Origin: Stomatobaculum sp.
GTDB lineage: Bacteria > Bacillota_A > Clostridia > Lachnospirales > Lachnospiraceae
Assembly (NCBI GenBank): GCA_017449925.1
Contig: JAFSYO010000124.1
Span: forward strand, 1 to 64,000
Direction of reading: 5' to 3'
DNA: 64,000 nucleotides
The translations under genes and the position numbers were made by a program. A model generated the notes under the pieces. It made no database searches and was not told where the DNA came from. It saw only the letters and a list, made by a program, of their open reading frames with translations. How positions within the stretch are numbered: position 1 is the first letter of the stretch; each line of letters opens with the position of its first letter. Shown here piece after piece: positions 9,217-17,753 of the stretch.

Positions 9217-10364
9217 GCCTGCACCTCCTGTACGCGGTTGATGACATTTCTCAGCAGTTCCTGTTCTTCGTCATCGAGATCCTTCAGAAAGCTGCAGCAG
9301 AGTTCGAAGGGATCCAGCGCCGCTTCCTCTGTGTACTCTGCGCTGTAATCCGCCTCCCGGACTGCCTCTCTCCGGATCTCCAGCAGGTTCGGAAAAGCGT
9401 GGCGCACCCGGTCCTGCATGTCGATTACATCCAGATCCTCGCGGTCCGTCAGGACCACCCGGACATAATCATCGCACCCCTGCTTCAGTACCTCTTCCAG
9501 ACTGCCCCGGATCACCCGGACCTCATGCAGCGGCGTCAGCGGAAGAACAGACAGAGATATCTCCCCCTTCTCCTGCAGTTCCACCAGGATTACCCCCTTC
9601 TGCTGTCCCGCTTCGCTGACGGAACAGGCCAGGGGGGTGCCGCTGTACCTGTAATATTCGCTTCCCGCCTTCATGGGCTTATGAATGTGGCCCAGCGCAG
9701 CGTAGTCGAAAGGCTCCAGGACGTCCGTCCGGACCTGGTCGATGTTCCCGACGGTCCTGATCTCCGATTCCGTCCGCTCCACCTTCTCCGGGTCCTGACC
9801 TGCGGGAAGATAGAACTGGTGGCTCACCAGGACGTTTCTCTCCTTTGGATCTATGCTCTCCCGCCCGATAAGCCGGCGCAGCGTCTCGTCGTAGGAGAGA
9901 TTGTTCCCGTTCCCATCTGTCCCCGTCACAGCCTTTACCATGGAGGGCTTCACAAAGGGGAGAAGGTAAAAATTCACGTTTCCCCAGGCGTCCTTCAGCG
10001 TCACCTTCTCGATGTGCTCCTCCGGGCGTTGCGGCGGCACGCCGATCATATGGATCCGCTGCCGGCGGAGCACGCTGCGGAACACGTTCACCCGGGGCGC
10101 GCTGTCATGATTTCCGCTGATCATCATGATCTCCGCCTCCGGCAGCACCGCTGTGAGTCCCGACACGAAGCGGTCGAACATCTCCACCGCCTCCGCCGAG
10201 GGAACTGCCTTGTCGTAAATATCCCCCGCGATCACCACGGCATCGGGCTGCTCCCCCTCCGCCAGTTTTATGATCTCCCTCAGAATATGTTCCTGGTCCC
10301 CGGAAAGGTCGTGATTCATCAATTTAAGGCCGATATGCAGATCTGATAAATGAAAAAACTTCAT
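9213..10364 (-). CDS. sbcD: nuclease SbcCD subunit D (exonuclease)
   Basis: 383 residues, the Mre11-type manganese-dependent phosphoesterase of SbcCD. The five phosphodiesterase motifs are visible: LSDLHIG (Asp8, His10), VIAGDIYDKAVP (Asp near 49), MISGNHDS (Asn-His near 84), LVSHQFY and ALGHIHKP. The length is standard. It is the first gene of the sbcDC operon and is coupled to sbcC by a 4-bp overlap. AAAAGGAGA upstream of the ATG supports the start. Confidence 0.96.
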   Translation of the reverse strand: MKFFHLSDLHIGLKLMNHDLSGDQEHILREIIKLAEGEQPDAVVIAGDIYDKAVPSAEAVEMFDRFVSGLTAVLPEAEIMMISGNHDSAPRVNVFRSVLRRQRIHMIGVPPQRPEEHIEKVTLKDAWGNVNFYLLPFVKPSMVKAVTGTDGNGNNLSYDETLRRLIGRESIDPKERNVLVSHQFYLPAGQDPEKVERTESEIRTVGNIDQVRTDVLEPFDYAALGHIHKPMKAGSEYYRYSGTPLACSVSEAGQQKGVILVELQEKGEISLSVLPLTPLHEVRVIRGSLEEVLKQGCDDYVRVVLTDREDLDVIDMQDRVRHAFPNLLEIRREAVREADYSAEYTEEAALDPFELCCSFLKDLDDEEQELLRNVINRVQEVQA

Positions 10365-10437
10365 AATGCAGATATCTCCTTTTCTACGCCCTTTGATTCT
10401 ACCACATCTGTCCCGGTTATTTCCTGATCACATCAGA

Positions 10438-10470
10438 AGAACCGGCACATCATACGGATGCGCCGGTTCC
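10438..10470 (-). terminator. possible terminator after the Gfo/Idh/MocA gene
   Basis: GAACCGGC and GCCGGTTC (10439-10446 and 10462-10469) can pair. The following minus-strand tract is TTCTTCTG, so the U-run is weak. Confidence 0.4.
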
Positions 10471-10488
10471 TGTTCATCAGAATAGATA

Positions 10489-11667
10489 TCAGAATACGAT
10501 CTTCCTGCCTTCCTCTCCTGACTGATAGGCGGCATAGGTCACCTTCGTGATGTCGTAGGCCAGCTGGAACCCGGACATGGGCTCCCGGTCAAAAGCGACG
10601 CACTCCATGAAATCCTGGAGCTCGTCCATGTAGCCGCGGATGATCTCGTCGCTGACGAAGGCCTTGTTCCACCCCAGCTTCTTCGGCAGCATCTCGCTGA
10701 GATATACGTCCTCCATTCCGTCCTCGTCCAGGAAGTAGGTGTTCAGGAGGTCCGTCGGGGTGATGTTGCAGTTCAGCGCCGCATTGTTCGCGTAGATCTC
10801 GATATAGTTTTTCGAGCCGCCCAGCACTGTGTCGGTGGCGATGCAGAGCGCCTTGGTCCCGTCGCTGAAGGTGAGGCTCAGTACGCCGTAATCCTCCACG
10901 TCCTCGGGCCGGGCGGAAATGTAGCGGTGCTCCTCTTCCGTCAGGCAGTAAGTGGCGTTGCCCACGTCGCAGGTGACTTCCTTCAGGGTGATGTTCTCGC
11001 CTCTGGCAGCGGCTTCCTGCTGCTTCAGCCAGATCATGCCGCCCAGAGGATGGGTGCCGGTCCTGGTCAGCGTTCCGCCGCCCGTGCGGTTCCACTTCCC
11101 GGCCACGGCGCTGGAGGAGCCCTTCAGGCTTTCCTCTCCCTTCATGAACAGGATCTTGCTCTTTTTCGCCCGGAGGATCTCCGCCGCCTTCTGCACCGGG
11201 GTGGCGTAAACAAAGTTCTCCGCGTACATGAACTTCTTTCCTGTCTCCTCCACGACTACTTTCAGCTTATCCATCTCTTCCAGGCAGGCCCGGTACATTT
11301 CCGCCTTCGGCACGGTCCTGCCCACATTTTCCTGGCCCTTCTGCCCGAAATATCCTGTGAGGGGTTTTTCGCAGATCACGTGCTTACCGGCCTTCATCGC
11401 ATCGATGGCAAAGGGGACATGAAGGAACGGCGGAAGGACGATATCGATCACATCGATCTCCGGATCCTCCAGAAGGATCCTGAAGTCGCTGATAACGTTC
11501 TCATAACCGTAAAGATCCTTCAGCTGCTCCGCCCGATCGGTCTGCACATCGCAGATCGTTTTCAGGCGCACCGGCACTCCGTGTACTCTCTTGTATCCTT
11601 TTCCGTGCAGAGTTGCCGCATATCCCGCTCCGACAGTTCCGATCACCACCGGCTTCGCATTTTTCAT
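10489..11667 (-). CDS. Gfo/Idh/MocA family NAD(P)-dependent oxidoreductase
   Basis: 392 residues. The Rossmann start VIGTVGAGYAATLHGKGYKRV (residues 8-28), the DVIDIVLPPFLHVPFAI segment and the catalytic-lysine motif KAGKHVICEKPLTGYFG (about residues 90-106) define a Gfo/Idh/MocA dehydrogenase acting on sugars, inositols or amino-sugar derivatives. GGTLTRTGTHPLGGMIWL in the C-terminal domain carries the His usually involved in catalysis. The protein is a little longer than the family norm (about 350). It is monocistronic, with no sugar-uptake genes nearby, so the substrate is unknown. AAGGAGG precedes the ATG. Confidence 0.87.
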   Translation of the reverse strand: MKNAKPVVIGTVGAGYAATLHGKGYKRVHGVPVRLKTICDVQTDRAEQLKDLYGYENVISDFRILLEDPEIDVIDIVLPPFLHVPFAIDAMKAGKHVICEKPLTGYFGQKGQENVGRTVPKAEMYRACLEEMDKLKVVVEETGKKFMYAENFVYATPVQKAAEILRAKKSKILFMKGEESLKGSSSAVAGKWNRTGGGTLTRTGTHPLGGMIWLKQQEAAARGENITLKEVTCDVGNATYCLTEEEHRYISARPEDVEDYGVLSLTFSDGTKALCIATDTVLGGSKNYIEIYANNAALNCNITPTDLLNTYFLDEDGMEDVYLSEMLPKKLGWNKAFVSDEIIRGYMDELQDFMECVAFDREPMSGFQLAYDITKVTYAAYQSGEEGRKIVF

Positions 11668-11712
11668 GTTCTTATCCTCCTTGATGTATTCGGCCTTGCC
11701 TTTCTGATATTC

Positions 11713-11741
11713 ATTTTATTTCCTATCCGGAACAGAATCAA
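11713..11741 (-). promoter_or_regulatory. promoter of the Gfo/Idh/MocA gene
   Basis: On the minus strand TTGATT (11741-11736), 17-bp spacer, TAAAAT (11718-11713), about 45 bp upstream of the ATG. Confidence 0.6.
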
Positions 11742-11789
11742 ATAGAAATATTTTCTGATGAAATGTACGTACAATTTACGGATAAAGAA

Positions 11790-11817
11790 TTGCTTTTTCC
11801 TGCCGTGAAGCTATAAT
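11790..11817 (+). promoter_or_regulatory. pyrG promoter
   Basis: TTGCTT (11790-11795), 16-bp spacer, TATAAT (11812-11817). The expected start is near 11824, only about 8 nt before the leader hairpin. Confidence 0.65.
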
Positions 11818-11831
11818 GATTTCTGTAGGAC

Positions 11832-11880
11832 AAAGGCGTCTGAGAGTGCGGGATACCCGCCTCGTCAGACGCCTTTTTAT
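11832..11880 (+). terminator. leader terminator (putative attenuator) of pyrG
   Basis: AAAGGCGTCTGA (11832-11843) pairs with TCAGACGCCTTT (11865-11876). An inner GCGGG-ATA-CCCGC hairpin fills the loop, and the 3' arm runs into TTTTTAT. It lies between the pyrG promoter and gene, about 130 bp ahead of the ATG. In Bacillus, pyrG is controlled by a CTP-sensitive leader terminator with a GGGC start. That GGGC start is not seen here. Confidence 0.8.
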
Positions 11881-11900
11881 TGGAGCACTAGGCGAGGTAT

Positions 11901-11919
11901 ACAGAACCGCAGGTTCTGT
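11901..11919 (+). other. small hairpin in the pyrG leader
   Basis: ACAGAACC and GGTTCTGT form a perfect 8-bp stem around GCA. No U-tract follows, so it is not a terminator. It sits just upstream of the palindromic repeat and may be part of the same element. Confidence 0.6.
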
Positions 11920-11931
11920 CGAGCCGTACGT

Positions 11932-11997
11932 GCGTTCCATACCAGTGTTCTTAGCAATTACGAGCGTAAGCGAAGTAAGAGCTTAGAACAACTGGTT
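11932..11997 (+). repeat. left copy of the palindromic repeat flanking pyrG
   Basis: Positions 11954-11997 (44 bp) are an exact inverted copy of 13647-13690. The match extends outward to 11932 and 13712 with about five mismatches over 66 bp. Each copy is also internally palindromic: ACCAGTGTTCTTAGC near 11941 pairs with GCTTAGAACAACTGGT near 11981. It ends 16 bp before the pyrG ATG, next to the ribosome site. Confidence 0.9.
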
Positions 11998-12013
11998 CCC
12001 TGGGGGAGGCGTT

Positions 12014-13630
12014 ATGGCAGTAAAATACATTTTTGTGACAGGCGGCGTAGTATCAGGACTGGGGAAGGGCATTACCGCAGCATCTCTCGGGCGGCTTCTC
12101 AAGGCCAGAGGCTACCGGATCACGATGCAGAAATTTGACCCGTACATCAACATGGATCCCGGCACCATGAACCCCGTGCAGCACGGGGAGGTATTCGTGA
12201 CGGATGACGGCACCGAGACTGACCTGGACCTGGGACACTACGAGCGCTTCATTGACGAGAACCTGGACCGCGGCTCCAACGTCACCACCGGCAAAGTATA
12301 CTGGTCCGTGCTCCAGAAGGAAAGAAAGGGCGTCTACGGCGGCGGCACCGTTCAGGTGATCCCTCATATCACGAACGAGATCATGAGCCGTTTTTACCGC
12401 CCGAAGGAAGAGGACGGCACCACCCACGTGGCCATCCTCGAAGTGGGCGGCACCATCGGCGACATCGAGTCCCAGCCGTTCCTGGAGGCGATCCGCCAGT
12501 TCCGGCACATCGCCGGCCCGGAGAACGTCATGCTGATCCTGGTCTCCCTGGTGCCCTATCTGAGATGTTCTGCGGAACTGAAGACCAAGCCCACCCAGCA
12601 GGCAGTCCGGTCCATGCAGGGAATGGGCCTGCAGCCCGACGTGATCGTCTGCCGCACCGAGACGGAGCTTCCCCAGGAGGTGAAGGATAAGATCGCGCTG
12701 TTCTGCAACGTCCCGAAGGAGCATGTCCTCACGAACATGGATGTTCCTTCCCTCTATGAGATTCCCCTGATCCTGGAGGAGGAAAATCTGGCCCAGGTGG
12801 TCTGCGGGATCCTGCATCTTCCCTGTCCCGAGCCGGACCTTTCCGACTGGAGAGCGCTGGTCCAGGCAGAGCGGGAAGCGGACAAAACGGTCCGCATCGC
12901 CCTGGTGGGAAAATACACTCAGCTCCACGATGCTTACCTCAGCGTTGTGGAGGCGCTGAAGCACGGCGGCTTCTCCTCCGGCGCCAAAGTGAAGATCCTC
13001 TGGATCGAATCGGAACACGTGACAAAAGACACGGCGGAAGAACTGCTCAGCGGAGCGGACGGCATCCTGGTGCCCGGCGGCTTCGGGGACCGCGGCATTC
13101 CCGGCATGATCGAGACCGCCCGGTACGCCAGGGAGCACGGCATTCCCTATCTCGGAATCTGCCTCGGCATGCAGATCGCCGTGATCGAGTTCACCAGGAA
13201 CGTCCTGGGCTTCTCTGACGCGGATTCCGCAGAGTTCGACCCGGAGACCCCTCACCCCGTCATTCACCTGATGCCGGACCAGGAAGGGGTCACCAACATC
13301 GGCGGCACACTGCGCCTGGGCTCCTGGCCCTGCGTGCTGACCTCCGGCAGTCTCGCCTCAACCCTCTACGGCGCATCCCTGATCCATGAGCGCCACCGGC
13401 ACCGCTACGAAGTCAACAACGAATACCGGGAACTCCTGACCCGCCACGGGATGATGCTTTCCGGCCTGTCGCCGGACGGCCGCATCGTGGAAATGATGGA
13501 ACTGTCAGAACATCCCTTCTTCATCGGCACCCAGGCGCACCCCGAGTTCAAATCCAGGCCCAACAAGCCGCACCCGCTCTTCGCAGGACTCATCCGGGCG
13601 GCGCTCGCCAGGATGGCGGAAGTTTCGTAA
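12014..13630 (+). CDS. pyrG: CTP synthase
   Basis: 538 residues. It makes CTP from UTP, ATP and glutamine. The N-terminal synthetase domain opens with [26 protein letters not shown] (P-loop). The C-terminal class I glutamine amidotransferase domain has nucleophile motif YLGICLGMQ (Cys near residue 383) and the His/Glu of [10 protein letters not shown] near 520. Length and motifs are standard. GGGGGAGG precedes the ATG. It is monocistronic, with its own promoter, a leader terminator and an inverted pair of palindromic repeats on either side. Confidence 0.97.
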   Translation: MAVKYIFVTGGVVSGLGKGITAASLGRLLKARGYRITMQKFDPYINMDPGTMNPVQHGEVFVTDDGTETDLDLGHYERFIDENLDRGSNVTTGKVYWSVLQKERKGVYGGGTVQVIPHITNEIMSRFYRPKEEDGTTHVAILEVGGTIGDIESQPFLEAIRQFRHIAGPENVMLILVSLVPYLRCSAELKTKPTQQAVRSMQGMGLQPDVIVCRTETELPQEVKDKIALFCNVPKEHVLTNMDVPSLYEIPLILEEENLAQVVCGILHLPCPEPDLSDWRALVQAEREADKTVRIALVGKYTQLHDAYLSVVEALKHGGFSSGAKVKILWIESEHVTKDTAEELLSGADGILVPGGFGDRGIPGMIETARYAREHGIPYLGICLGMQIAVIEFTRNVLGFSDADSAEFDPETPHPVIHLMPDQEGVTNIGGTLRLGSWPCVLTSGSLASTLYGASLIHERHRHRYEVNNEYRELLTRHGMMLSGLSPDGRIVEMMELSEHPFFIGTQAHPEFKSRPNKPHPLFAGLIRAALARMAEVS

Positions 13631-13646
13631 CCATAGTCTCACTTAC

Positions 13647-13712
13647 AACCAGTTGTTCTAAGCTCTTACTTCGCTTACGCTCGTAATTGCGAAGAAAACT
13701 GGGATGAAACGC
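13647..13712 (-). repeat. right copy of the palindromic repeat flanking pyrG
   Basis: Inverted copy of the left repeat, exact over 13647-13690 and imperfect to 13712. It begins 17 bp after the pyrG stop codon. A transcript spanning both copies could pair end to end around the pyrG message. Confidence 0.9.
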
Positions 13713-13718
13713 AAGAAA

Positions 13719-13750
13719 GCCGCCGCACTTAGTTCATTTAGTGCGGCGGC
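13719..13750. terminator. terminator between pyrG and dapL
   Basis: GCCGCCGCACT (13719-13729) pairs with AGTGCGGCGGC (13740-13750). On the minus strand it is followed by TTTCTT, so it serves dapL at least as well as pyrG. Confidence 0.75.
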
Positions 13751-13773
13751 CTCTCATTACAGCCCTTTATAAA

Positions 13774-14979
13774 TTACATCCCTTTAAAAAACCTCTCCAT
13801 CCGCTTCGCGGCCTCCAGCGTGTTTTCCAATGTGGAAAATGCCGTCAGGCGGAACCATCCTTTTCCTTCCTTTCCGAAGCCCTCGCCGGGCGTTCCGACA
13901 ATTCCTTCCTCCCTGAGCAGCCGCTCAAAAAACGTCCAGGAATCCAGGATCTCTTTGCCCTTCACGCCGCATTCCATCCAGATATAGGGCGCATTTTTCC
14001 CTCCGGTGTGCCGCACGCCGACACTCGTCAGCATCTCGGAAAGGATCCGGGCATTGTTCCTGTAGTACTTCAGGTTCTCCTCCAGCGCCGCTTCTCCCTC
14101 CGGCGTAAAGACAGCCTCCGCCGCCCGCTGGGTGATGTAGGACACTCCGTTGAAGCGGGTGCTCTGTCTCCGGAACCAGAGGTCCCTCAAGGAAACGCCG
14201 TTGATCTTAAGCGCTTTCGGGATCACAGTGTAGCCGCACCGAAGCCCGGTAAAGCCGGCTTTTTTAGAGAAAGAACAGATCTCCATCGCACAGCTTTCTG
14301 CTCCCGGGATCTCAAAGATGCTGTGGGGCACCGCGTCGTCCTGAATAAAGCACTCATAGGCCGCGTCAAAGACCAGAAGCCTTCCGTTACGCTTTGCGAA
14401 ATCCACCCACTGCTTAACAAGGTCGCGGGGCATGGCAGCACCGGTGGGATTGTTCGGGGAGCAGAGGAAGATGATATCTCCTTCCATTTCTTCTTCGGGC
14501 ACCGGAAGAAATCCGTTCGCTCCGCAGGACGCCGCGTAGAACACCTTTCTTCCGGACATCACCGCGCTGTCCACATAAGCCGGATACACTGGATCCGTCA
14601 CCATCACGGAGCAGTCCGGATCAAAAATATCTCCCAGGTTCCCCAGGTCTGACTTCGCTCCGTCGGAGATGAAGATCTCTTCCGGAGAAAGCTCCACGCC
14701 GAAGCGCTTGTAATAGCCTGCCACCGCGTTCCGGAGGAATTCGTATCCCTGTTCCGGGCCGTATCCGTGGAACCCTTCCGGAGTTCCCATTTCCGCAACG
14801 GCGCCGTGCATGGCGTCCACGATGACCTGCGGGATGGGCCGCGTCACATCTCCGATCCCCATGCGGATCACTTTCTGTTCCGGGTGCCCCTCCTGAAACG
14901 CTTTGACCCGGCGCGCCACCTCGGAAAATAAATACGAACCGCCCAGTTCGCTGAAATGTCTGTTTTCCTGCACTGCCAT
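13774..14979 (-). CDS. dapL: LL-diaminopimelate aminotransferase
   Basis: 401 residues from the ATG at 14979, chosen because GGAAAGGAG precedes it and homologues begin near the conserved FSELGGSYLFSEVARR. A PLP enzyme that converts tetrahydrodipicolinate to LL-diaminopimelate in lysine and peptidoglycan synthesis, skipping the acylated intermediates. Visible family motifs include IRMGIGDVTRP, GYGPEQGYEFLRNAV, IFISDGAKSDLGNL, FLCSPNNPTGAAM and the PLP-lysine motif SFSKKAGFTGLRCGY near residue 240. It is monocistronic with its own promoter and a leader hairpin. The length is typical (about 400-410). Confidence 0.95.
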   Translation of the reverse strand: MAVQENRHFSELGGSYLFSEVARRVKAFQEGHPEQKVIRMGIGDVTRPIPQVIVDAMHGAVAEMGTPEGFHGYGPEQGYEFLRNAVAGYYKRFGVELSPEEIFISDGAKSDLGNLGDIFDPDCSVMVTDPVYPAYVDSAVMSGRKVFYAASCGANGFLPVPEEEMEGDIIFLCSPNNPTGAAMPRDLVKQWVDFAKRNGRLLVFDAAYECFIQDDAVPHSIFEIPGAESCAMEICSFSKKAGFTGLRCGYTVIPKALKINGVSLRDLWFRRQSTRFNGVSYITQRAAEAVFTPEGEAALEENLKYYRNNARILSEMLTSVGVRHTGGKNAPYIWMECGVKGKEILDSWTFFERLLREEGIVGTPGEGFGKEGKGWFRLTAFSTLENTLEAAKRMERFFKGM

Positions 14980-15054
14980 AAAACTCTCCTTTCCCCCCTC
15001 CGGAACTTTCAGTCCTGTATATCTCATCTGGAATTCCGGCTTTCAAACAAAAAT

Positions 15055-15087
15055 AAGGCGCAGGATCCCTAACGTGATCTGCGCCTT
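15055..15087 (-). terminator. leader terminator (putative attenuator) of dapL
   Basis: On the minus strand AAGGCGCAG pairs with CTGCGCCTT and runs into ATTTTTGTTT. It starts about 5-7 nt after the predicted dapL start site and is preceded by GCAAAGG. It could also stop readthrough from the upstream LytTR gene. Confidence 0.75.
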
Positions 15088-15098
15088 TGCTGCTAAAA

Positions 15099-15127
15099 AG
15101 CGTATCATATCCTGTTTTCTGTGTCAA
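15099..15127 (-). promoter_or_regulatory. dapL promoter
   Basis: Minus strand TTGACA (15127-15122), 17-bp spacer ending in TGA, then TACGCT (15104-15099): perfect -35 with an extended -10. Confidence 0.6.
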
Positions 15128-15207
15128 GGACAGCCCCTCTCTTCCGCCCGGGTCTGTTCGGCCGCACCTGCAGATACGGAACCTTCCTGCCGGAGGCTCT
15201 CCTCTCC

Positions 15208-15912
15208 TCAGAACAGTTTCCGGAATTCTTTCAGCTGCGTTCTTCCGATCGGCAGGACGGTCGAAGAGCCGTTCAGACGCAGCCCGTAGCTGTTGTTTCC
15301 GAAAATGACCATCTCCCGCACATATTCAAGATTGACGAGAAAGCTTTTATGGATCCGGAAAAACCGTTTGTCCTTCAGCTTCGCCTCATAGGATCCGAGA
15401 GGTTCATTCTGGAGATAGCTTCCGTCTTTGGTGTGGATCCGGCATGCCCGGTTTTCAGTCTCGATGTACAGGATCTCCGAGACATCCAGCAGCAGGAACG
15501 CCGTTCCGATGCTTACCATCAGCTTGTTGATCTCCAGTTCCTGGTTCTCCTGCCTGATATTCTTGCGGAGACGTTCCACCGTCTTGGCGACCCGTTCCAG
15601 GTCAAAGGGCTTTAAAAGATAGTCTGTCGCGGCCAGTTCAAACGCCCGGACAGCGTATTCGCCGTAGGCAGTCGCAAATACGATCTGCGCCTCCGGCTGA
15701 ATGCCCCGTATCATGGAGGCCAGGGTGGTCCCGTTCTCTCCGCCCAGATCAATATCCACGAATAAAGCGTCAAACCGTTCAGTTTCCAGGATCTGCATCA
15801 GCTTCGAAGCGCAGTCCGCTTCCACGATCTCCGCTTCCGGCATACACTGCCGGATCAGGTAGGTAAGTTCGTTTCTCGCGGGCCGTTCGTCATCAACGAT
15901 CGCAATTTTCAT
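15208..15912 (-). CDS. LytTR-family response regulator
   Basis: 234 residues from the ATG at 15912, which overlaps the kinase stop (ATGA) and has GGGAGAGGAAG upstream. The N-terminal receiver has the acidic pair in IVDDERPAR, phospho-Asp in ALFVDIDLGGENG (about residue 54) and Lys in DYLLKPFDLERV (about 105). The C-terminal LytTR DNA-binding domain has LYIETENRACRIHTKDG and the FFRIHKSFLVNLEYV motif. Cytoplasmic transcription factor paired with the kinase. Its position directly after the first TRAP-TAXI operon suggests that operon as a target, by analogy with LytST, BtsSR and YpdAB systems that control carboxylate transporters. Confidence 0.93.
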   Translation of the reverse strand: MKIAIVDDERPARNELTYLIRQCMPEAEIVEADCASKLMQILETERFDALFVDIDLGGENGTTLASMIRGIQPEAQIVFATAYGEYAVRAFELAATDYLLKPFDLERVAKTVERLRKNIRQENQELEINKLMVSIGTAFLLLDVSEILYIETENRACRIHTKDGSYLQNEPLGSYEAKLKDKRFFRIHKSFLVNLEYVREMVIFGNNSYGLRLNGSSTVLPIGRTQLKEFRKLF

Positions 15913-17660
15913 GACTTCCTCTCCCTGCATTCATTCGGAATCACCATGCGCACATATGTGCCGGAGCCGCCGGAAATGATCTGCAGTCCCCCGTCACTCC
16001 CGAACACTTCCTTCATGCGCTGTATCACATTCCAAAGACCGATCCCGTGTCCTCCGTCTGCCGGCGGTTCACTGTCGCCGCTGTACAGGCTTTCGATCAG
16101 ACCCGGGGGCATTCCGGGGCCATTGTCCCGGACATCGATGATCGTGCTGTTTTCTTCCTTCCGCACCAGGATCTCTACAACTCCCTTTTCACGCTTTGTT
16201 GCTCCGTGACGGATCGCATTCTCCACGATCGGCTGGAGGATCAGGCTCGGCACATGGCAGGTGCACTGTTCAGGCTCGGCGCTGATCCGGACGGAAAGCC
16301 GGTCTTCAAACCGGGCCTCCTCCAGCTTTACATAGGCGCGCACATGCTCCAGCTCCGTTTCCAGGGGGACCATGTAATCGACGTCAGAAAGCATGTTGCG
16401 GAAATAGGCGCTGAGCGCGATCAGGAGCTCTCTCGCTTTTTCCGGCTTCTCCCTGCAGAAAAAAGAGATCGTATTCAGCGCGTTGAACAGGAAGTGGGGG
16501 TTGATCTGTGCCTGAAGGGCCTTGTATTCCGCCCTGCGTAGATTCTCCTTCTGCTGTTCCATCTGCGCAAGTTTCAGCTGCGTCGCGAAAAAGCGCGCCA
16601 GTCCGTCGGCAAACTCTGTCTCCGCCCTGTGGGAGTAGACATTTTTCCTGAACAGCAGAACAAGGGCAAGAACATCGTCATTATGCTCATCCAGGACGAC
16701 TGGGGCCGATACGATCAGATGTTTTTCGTACAGCGGGAAAAATGCGTCCTCCGGCAGTGGGACACGGCCGACGCGGGTCGACTTGTATGTCTTCGTCGTC
16801 AGGAGGAGACGGGGATAATTGTCCTTATTCAGTTCGATGTCCTGAAACGCCTCGCTTCTCCCGTAATACTCATATTCCCTGATGATCGCCGCCCCGAGGC
16901 AGCGGGACTCCTGCAGAATAGTCTCGATCACCTTCTGCATCGCCTCCCTGTCCCGGAGTCCTTTCTCCAGCCAGTGGGTGCATCTCTCCGCTGTGCGCAG
17001 GGCCAGGGACACCATCGACGCTGCTTTCAGGTCCGCCTCGTTGAAGATCGAGCGGAACACATTGAAAAACATGACCATCCCGATGGAATTCATGATGGCC
17101 ATCGGTACAATGATGTTCATCACGATGCTCACGGCTTCCGTAAACGGACGGGTGAGCACAAGGATCAGGACGATATGCAGAAACTCCGCAAAAAAAGTAA
17201 TGGCGATCAGGAACTGGCTGCTGTAGAAATTCAGGTCCCTGTATTTCCGCCCGATCACCGAAGCCAGCACTCCCTGCAGCAGTGCTGAGATCACGCAGGC
17301 TGTGGTAGATATCCGCTCAGGAAAAATGAGGTAGCGGTGGATGGCCGCGATTACCGCGGTCAGCATCCCGGCCGGAGGACCGCCAAGGAAACCGGAGGAA
17401 AGAATGCCGATGACCCGGGCATTCGGGAGCGCTCCCGTAACCATGATACCGATCTGGTCTGAAACAATACAGAACACGGCAAACACAAGGCCCACAATGA
17501 TCTGGTATTTCAGAGACTGTCCCTCTCGCTCCTCCTCTGACGAAATAATGCCTTCATTCAGAAGGACCTGCCGGAAAAACGGCATCCTGGTCAGTATCAG
17601 GGCAAGGAGAAGCAGCAGGGCGATATTCGTGGCTATATTTGTGATCACAAGATACAGCAT
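15909..17660 (-). CDS. LytS-type sensor histidine kinase
   Basis: 583 residues. Residues 1-200 hold about six membrane segments of the 5TM-LYT sensor. These include the marker region GFLGGPPAGMLTAVIAAIHRYL. A GAF-like region follows (about 215-360), then the His_kinase domain with KALQAQINPHFLFNALNTIS (phospho-His near residue 390), and a GHKL ATPase domain with NAIRHG, DNGPGMPP and GIGLWNV. Family members sense pyruvate or other small carboxylates. AGGAG sits 5 nt before the ATG. The gene follows the TRAP permease by 93 bp, with a hairpin terminator between them, and overlaps its regulator. Confidence 0.93.
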   Translation of the reverse strand: MLYLVITNIATNIALLLLLALILTRMPFFRQVLLNEGIISSEEEREGQSLKYQIIVGLVFAVFCIVSDQIGIMVTGALPNARVIGILSSGFLGGPPAGMLTAVIAAIHRYLIFPERISTTACVISALLQGVLASVIGRKYRDLNFYSSQFLIAITFFAEFLHIVLILVLTRPFTEAVSIVMNIIVPMAIMNSIGMVMFFNVFRSIFNEADLKAASMVSLALRTAERCTHWLEKGLRDREAMQKVIETILQESRCLGAAIIREYEYYGRSEAFQDIELNKDNYPRLLLTTKTYKSTRVGRVPLPEDAFFPLYEKHLIVSAPVVLDEHNDDVLALVLLFRKNVYSHRAETEFADGLARFFATQLKLAQMEQQKENLRRAEYKALQAQINPHFLFNALNTISFFCREKPEKARELLIALSAYFRNMLSDVDYMVPLETELEHVRAYVKLEEARFEDRLSVRISAEPEQCTCHVPSLILQPIVENAIRHGATKREKGVVEILVRKEENSTIIDVRDNGPGMPPGLIESLYSGDSEPPADGGHGIGLWNVIQRMKEVFGSDGGLQIISGGSGTYVRMVIPNECRERKS

Positions 17661-17686
17661 ACGTACTCCTGTCTTTGGTATTCAAA

Positions 17687-17716
17687 ACACGGCACTCACT
17701 ACGGTAAGTGCCGTGT
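17687..17716 (-). terminator. terminator between the first TRAP operon and the LytS-type gene
   Basis: Minus strand ACACGGCACT and AGTGCCGTGT pair around a 10-base loop, followed by TTTTG. It is just 27 bp upstream of the kinase ATG, so kinase expression may rely on readthrough. Confidence 0.75.
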
Positions 17717-17753
17717 CTTAAAACCTGTTGACGCGGTCCCGCTTTGCGGTTCC

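Noticed and set aside
11820..11880. Classical CTP-sensing pyrG leader with GGGC start
   Set aside because: No GGGC at the expected start and no C/U-rich 5' arm for slippage pairing; kept only as a generic attenuator.
12053..13267. 404-residue open frame antisense to pyrG
   Set aside because: Shadow frame within a fully conserved gene.
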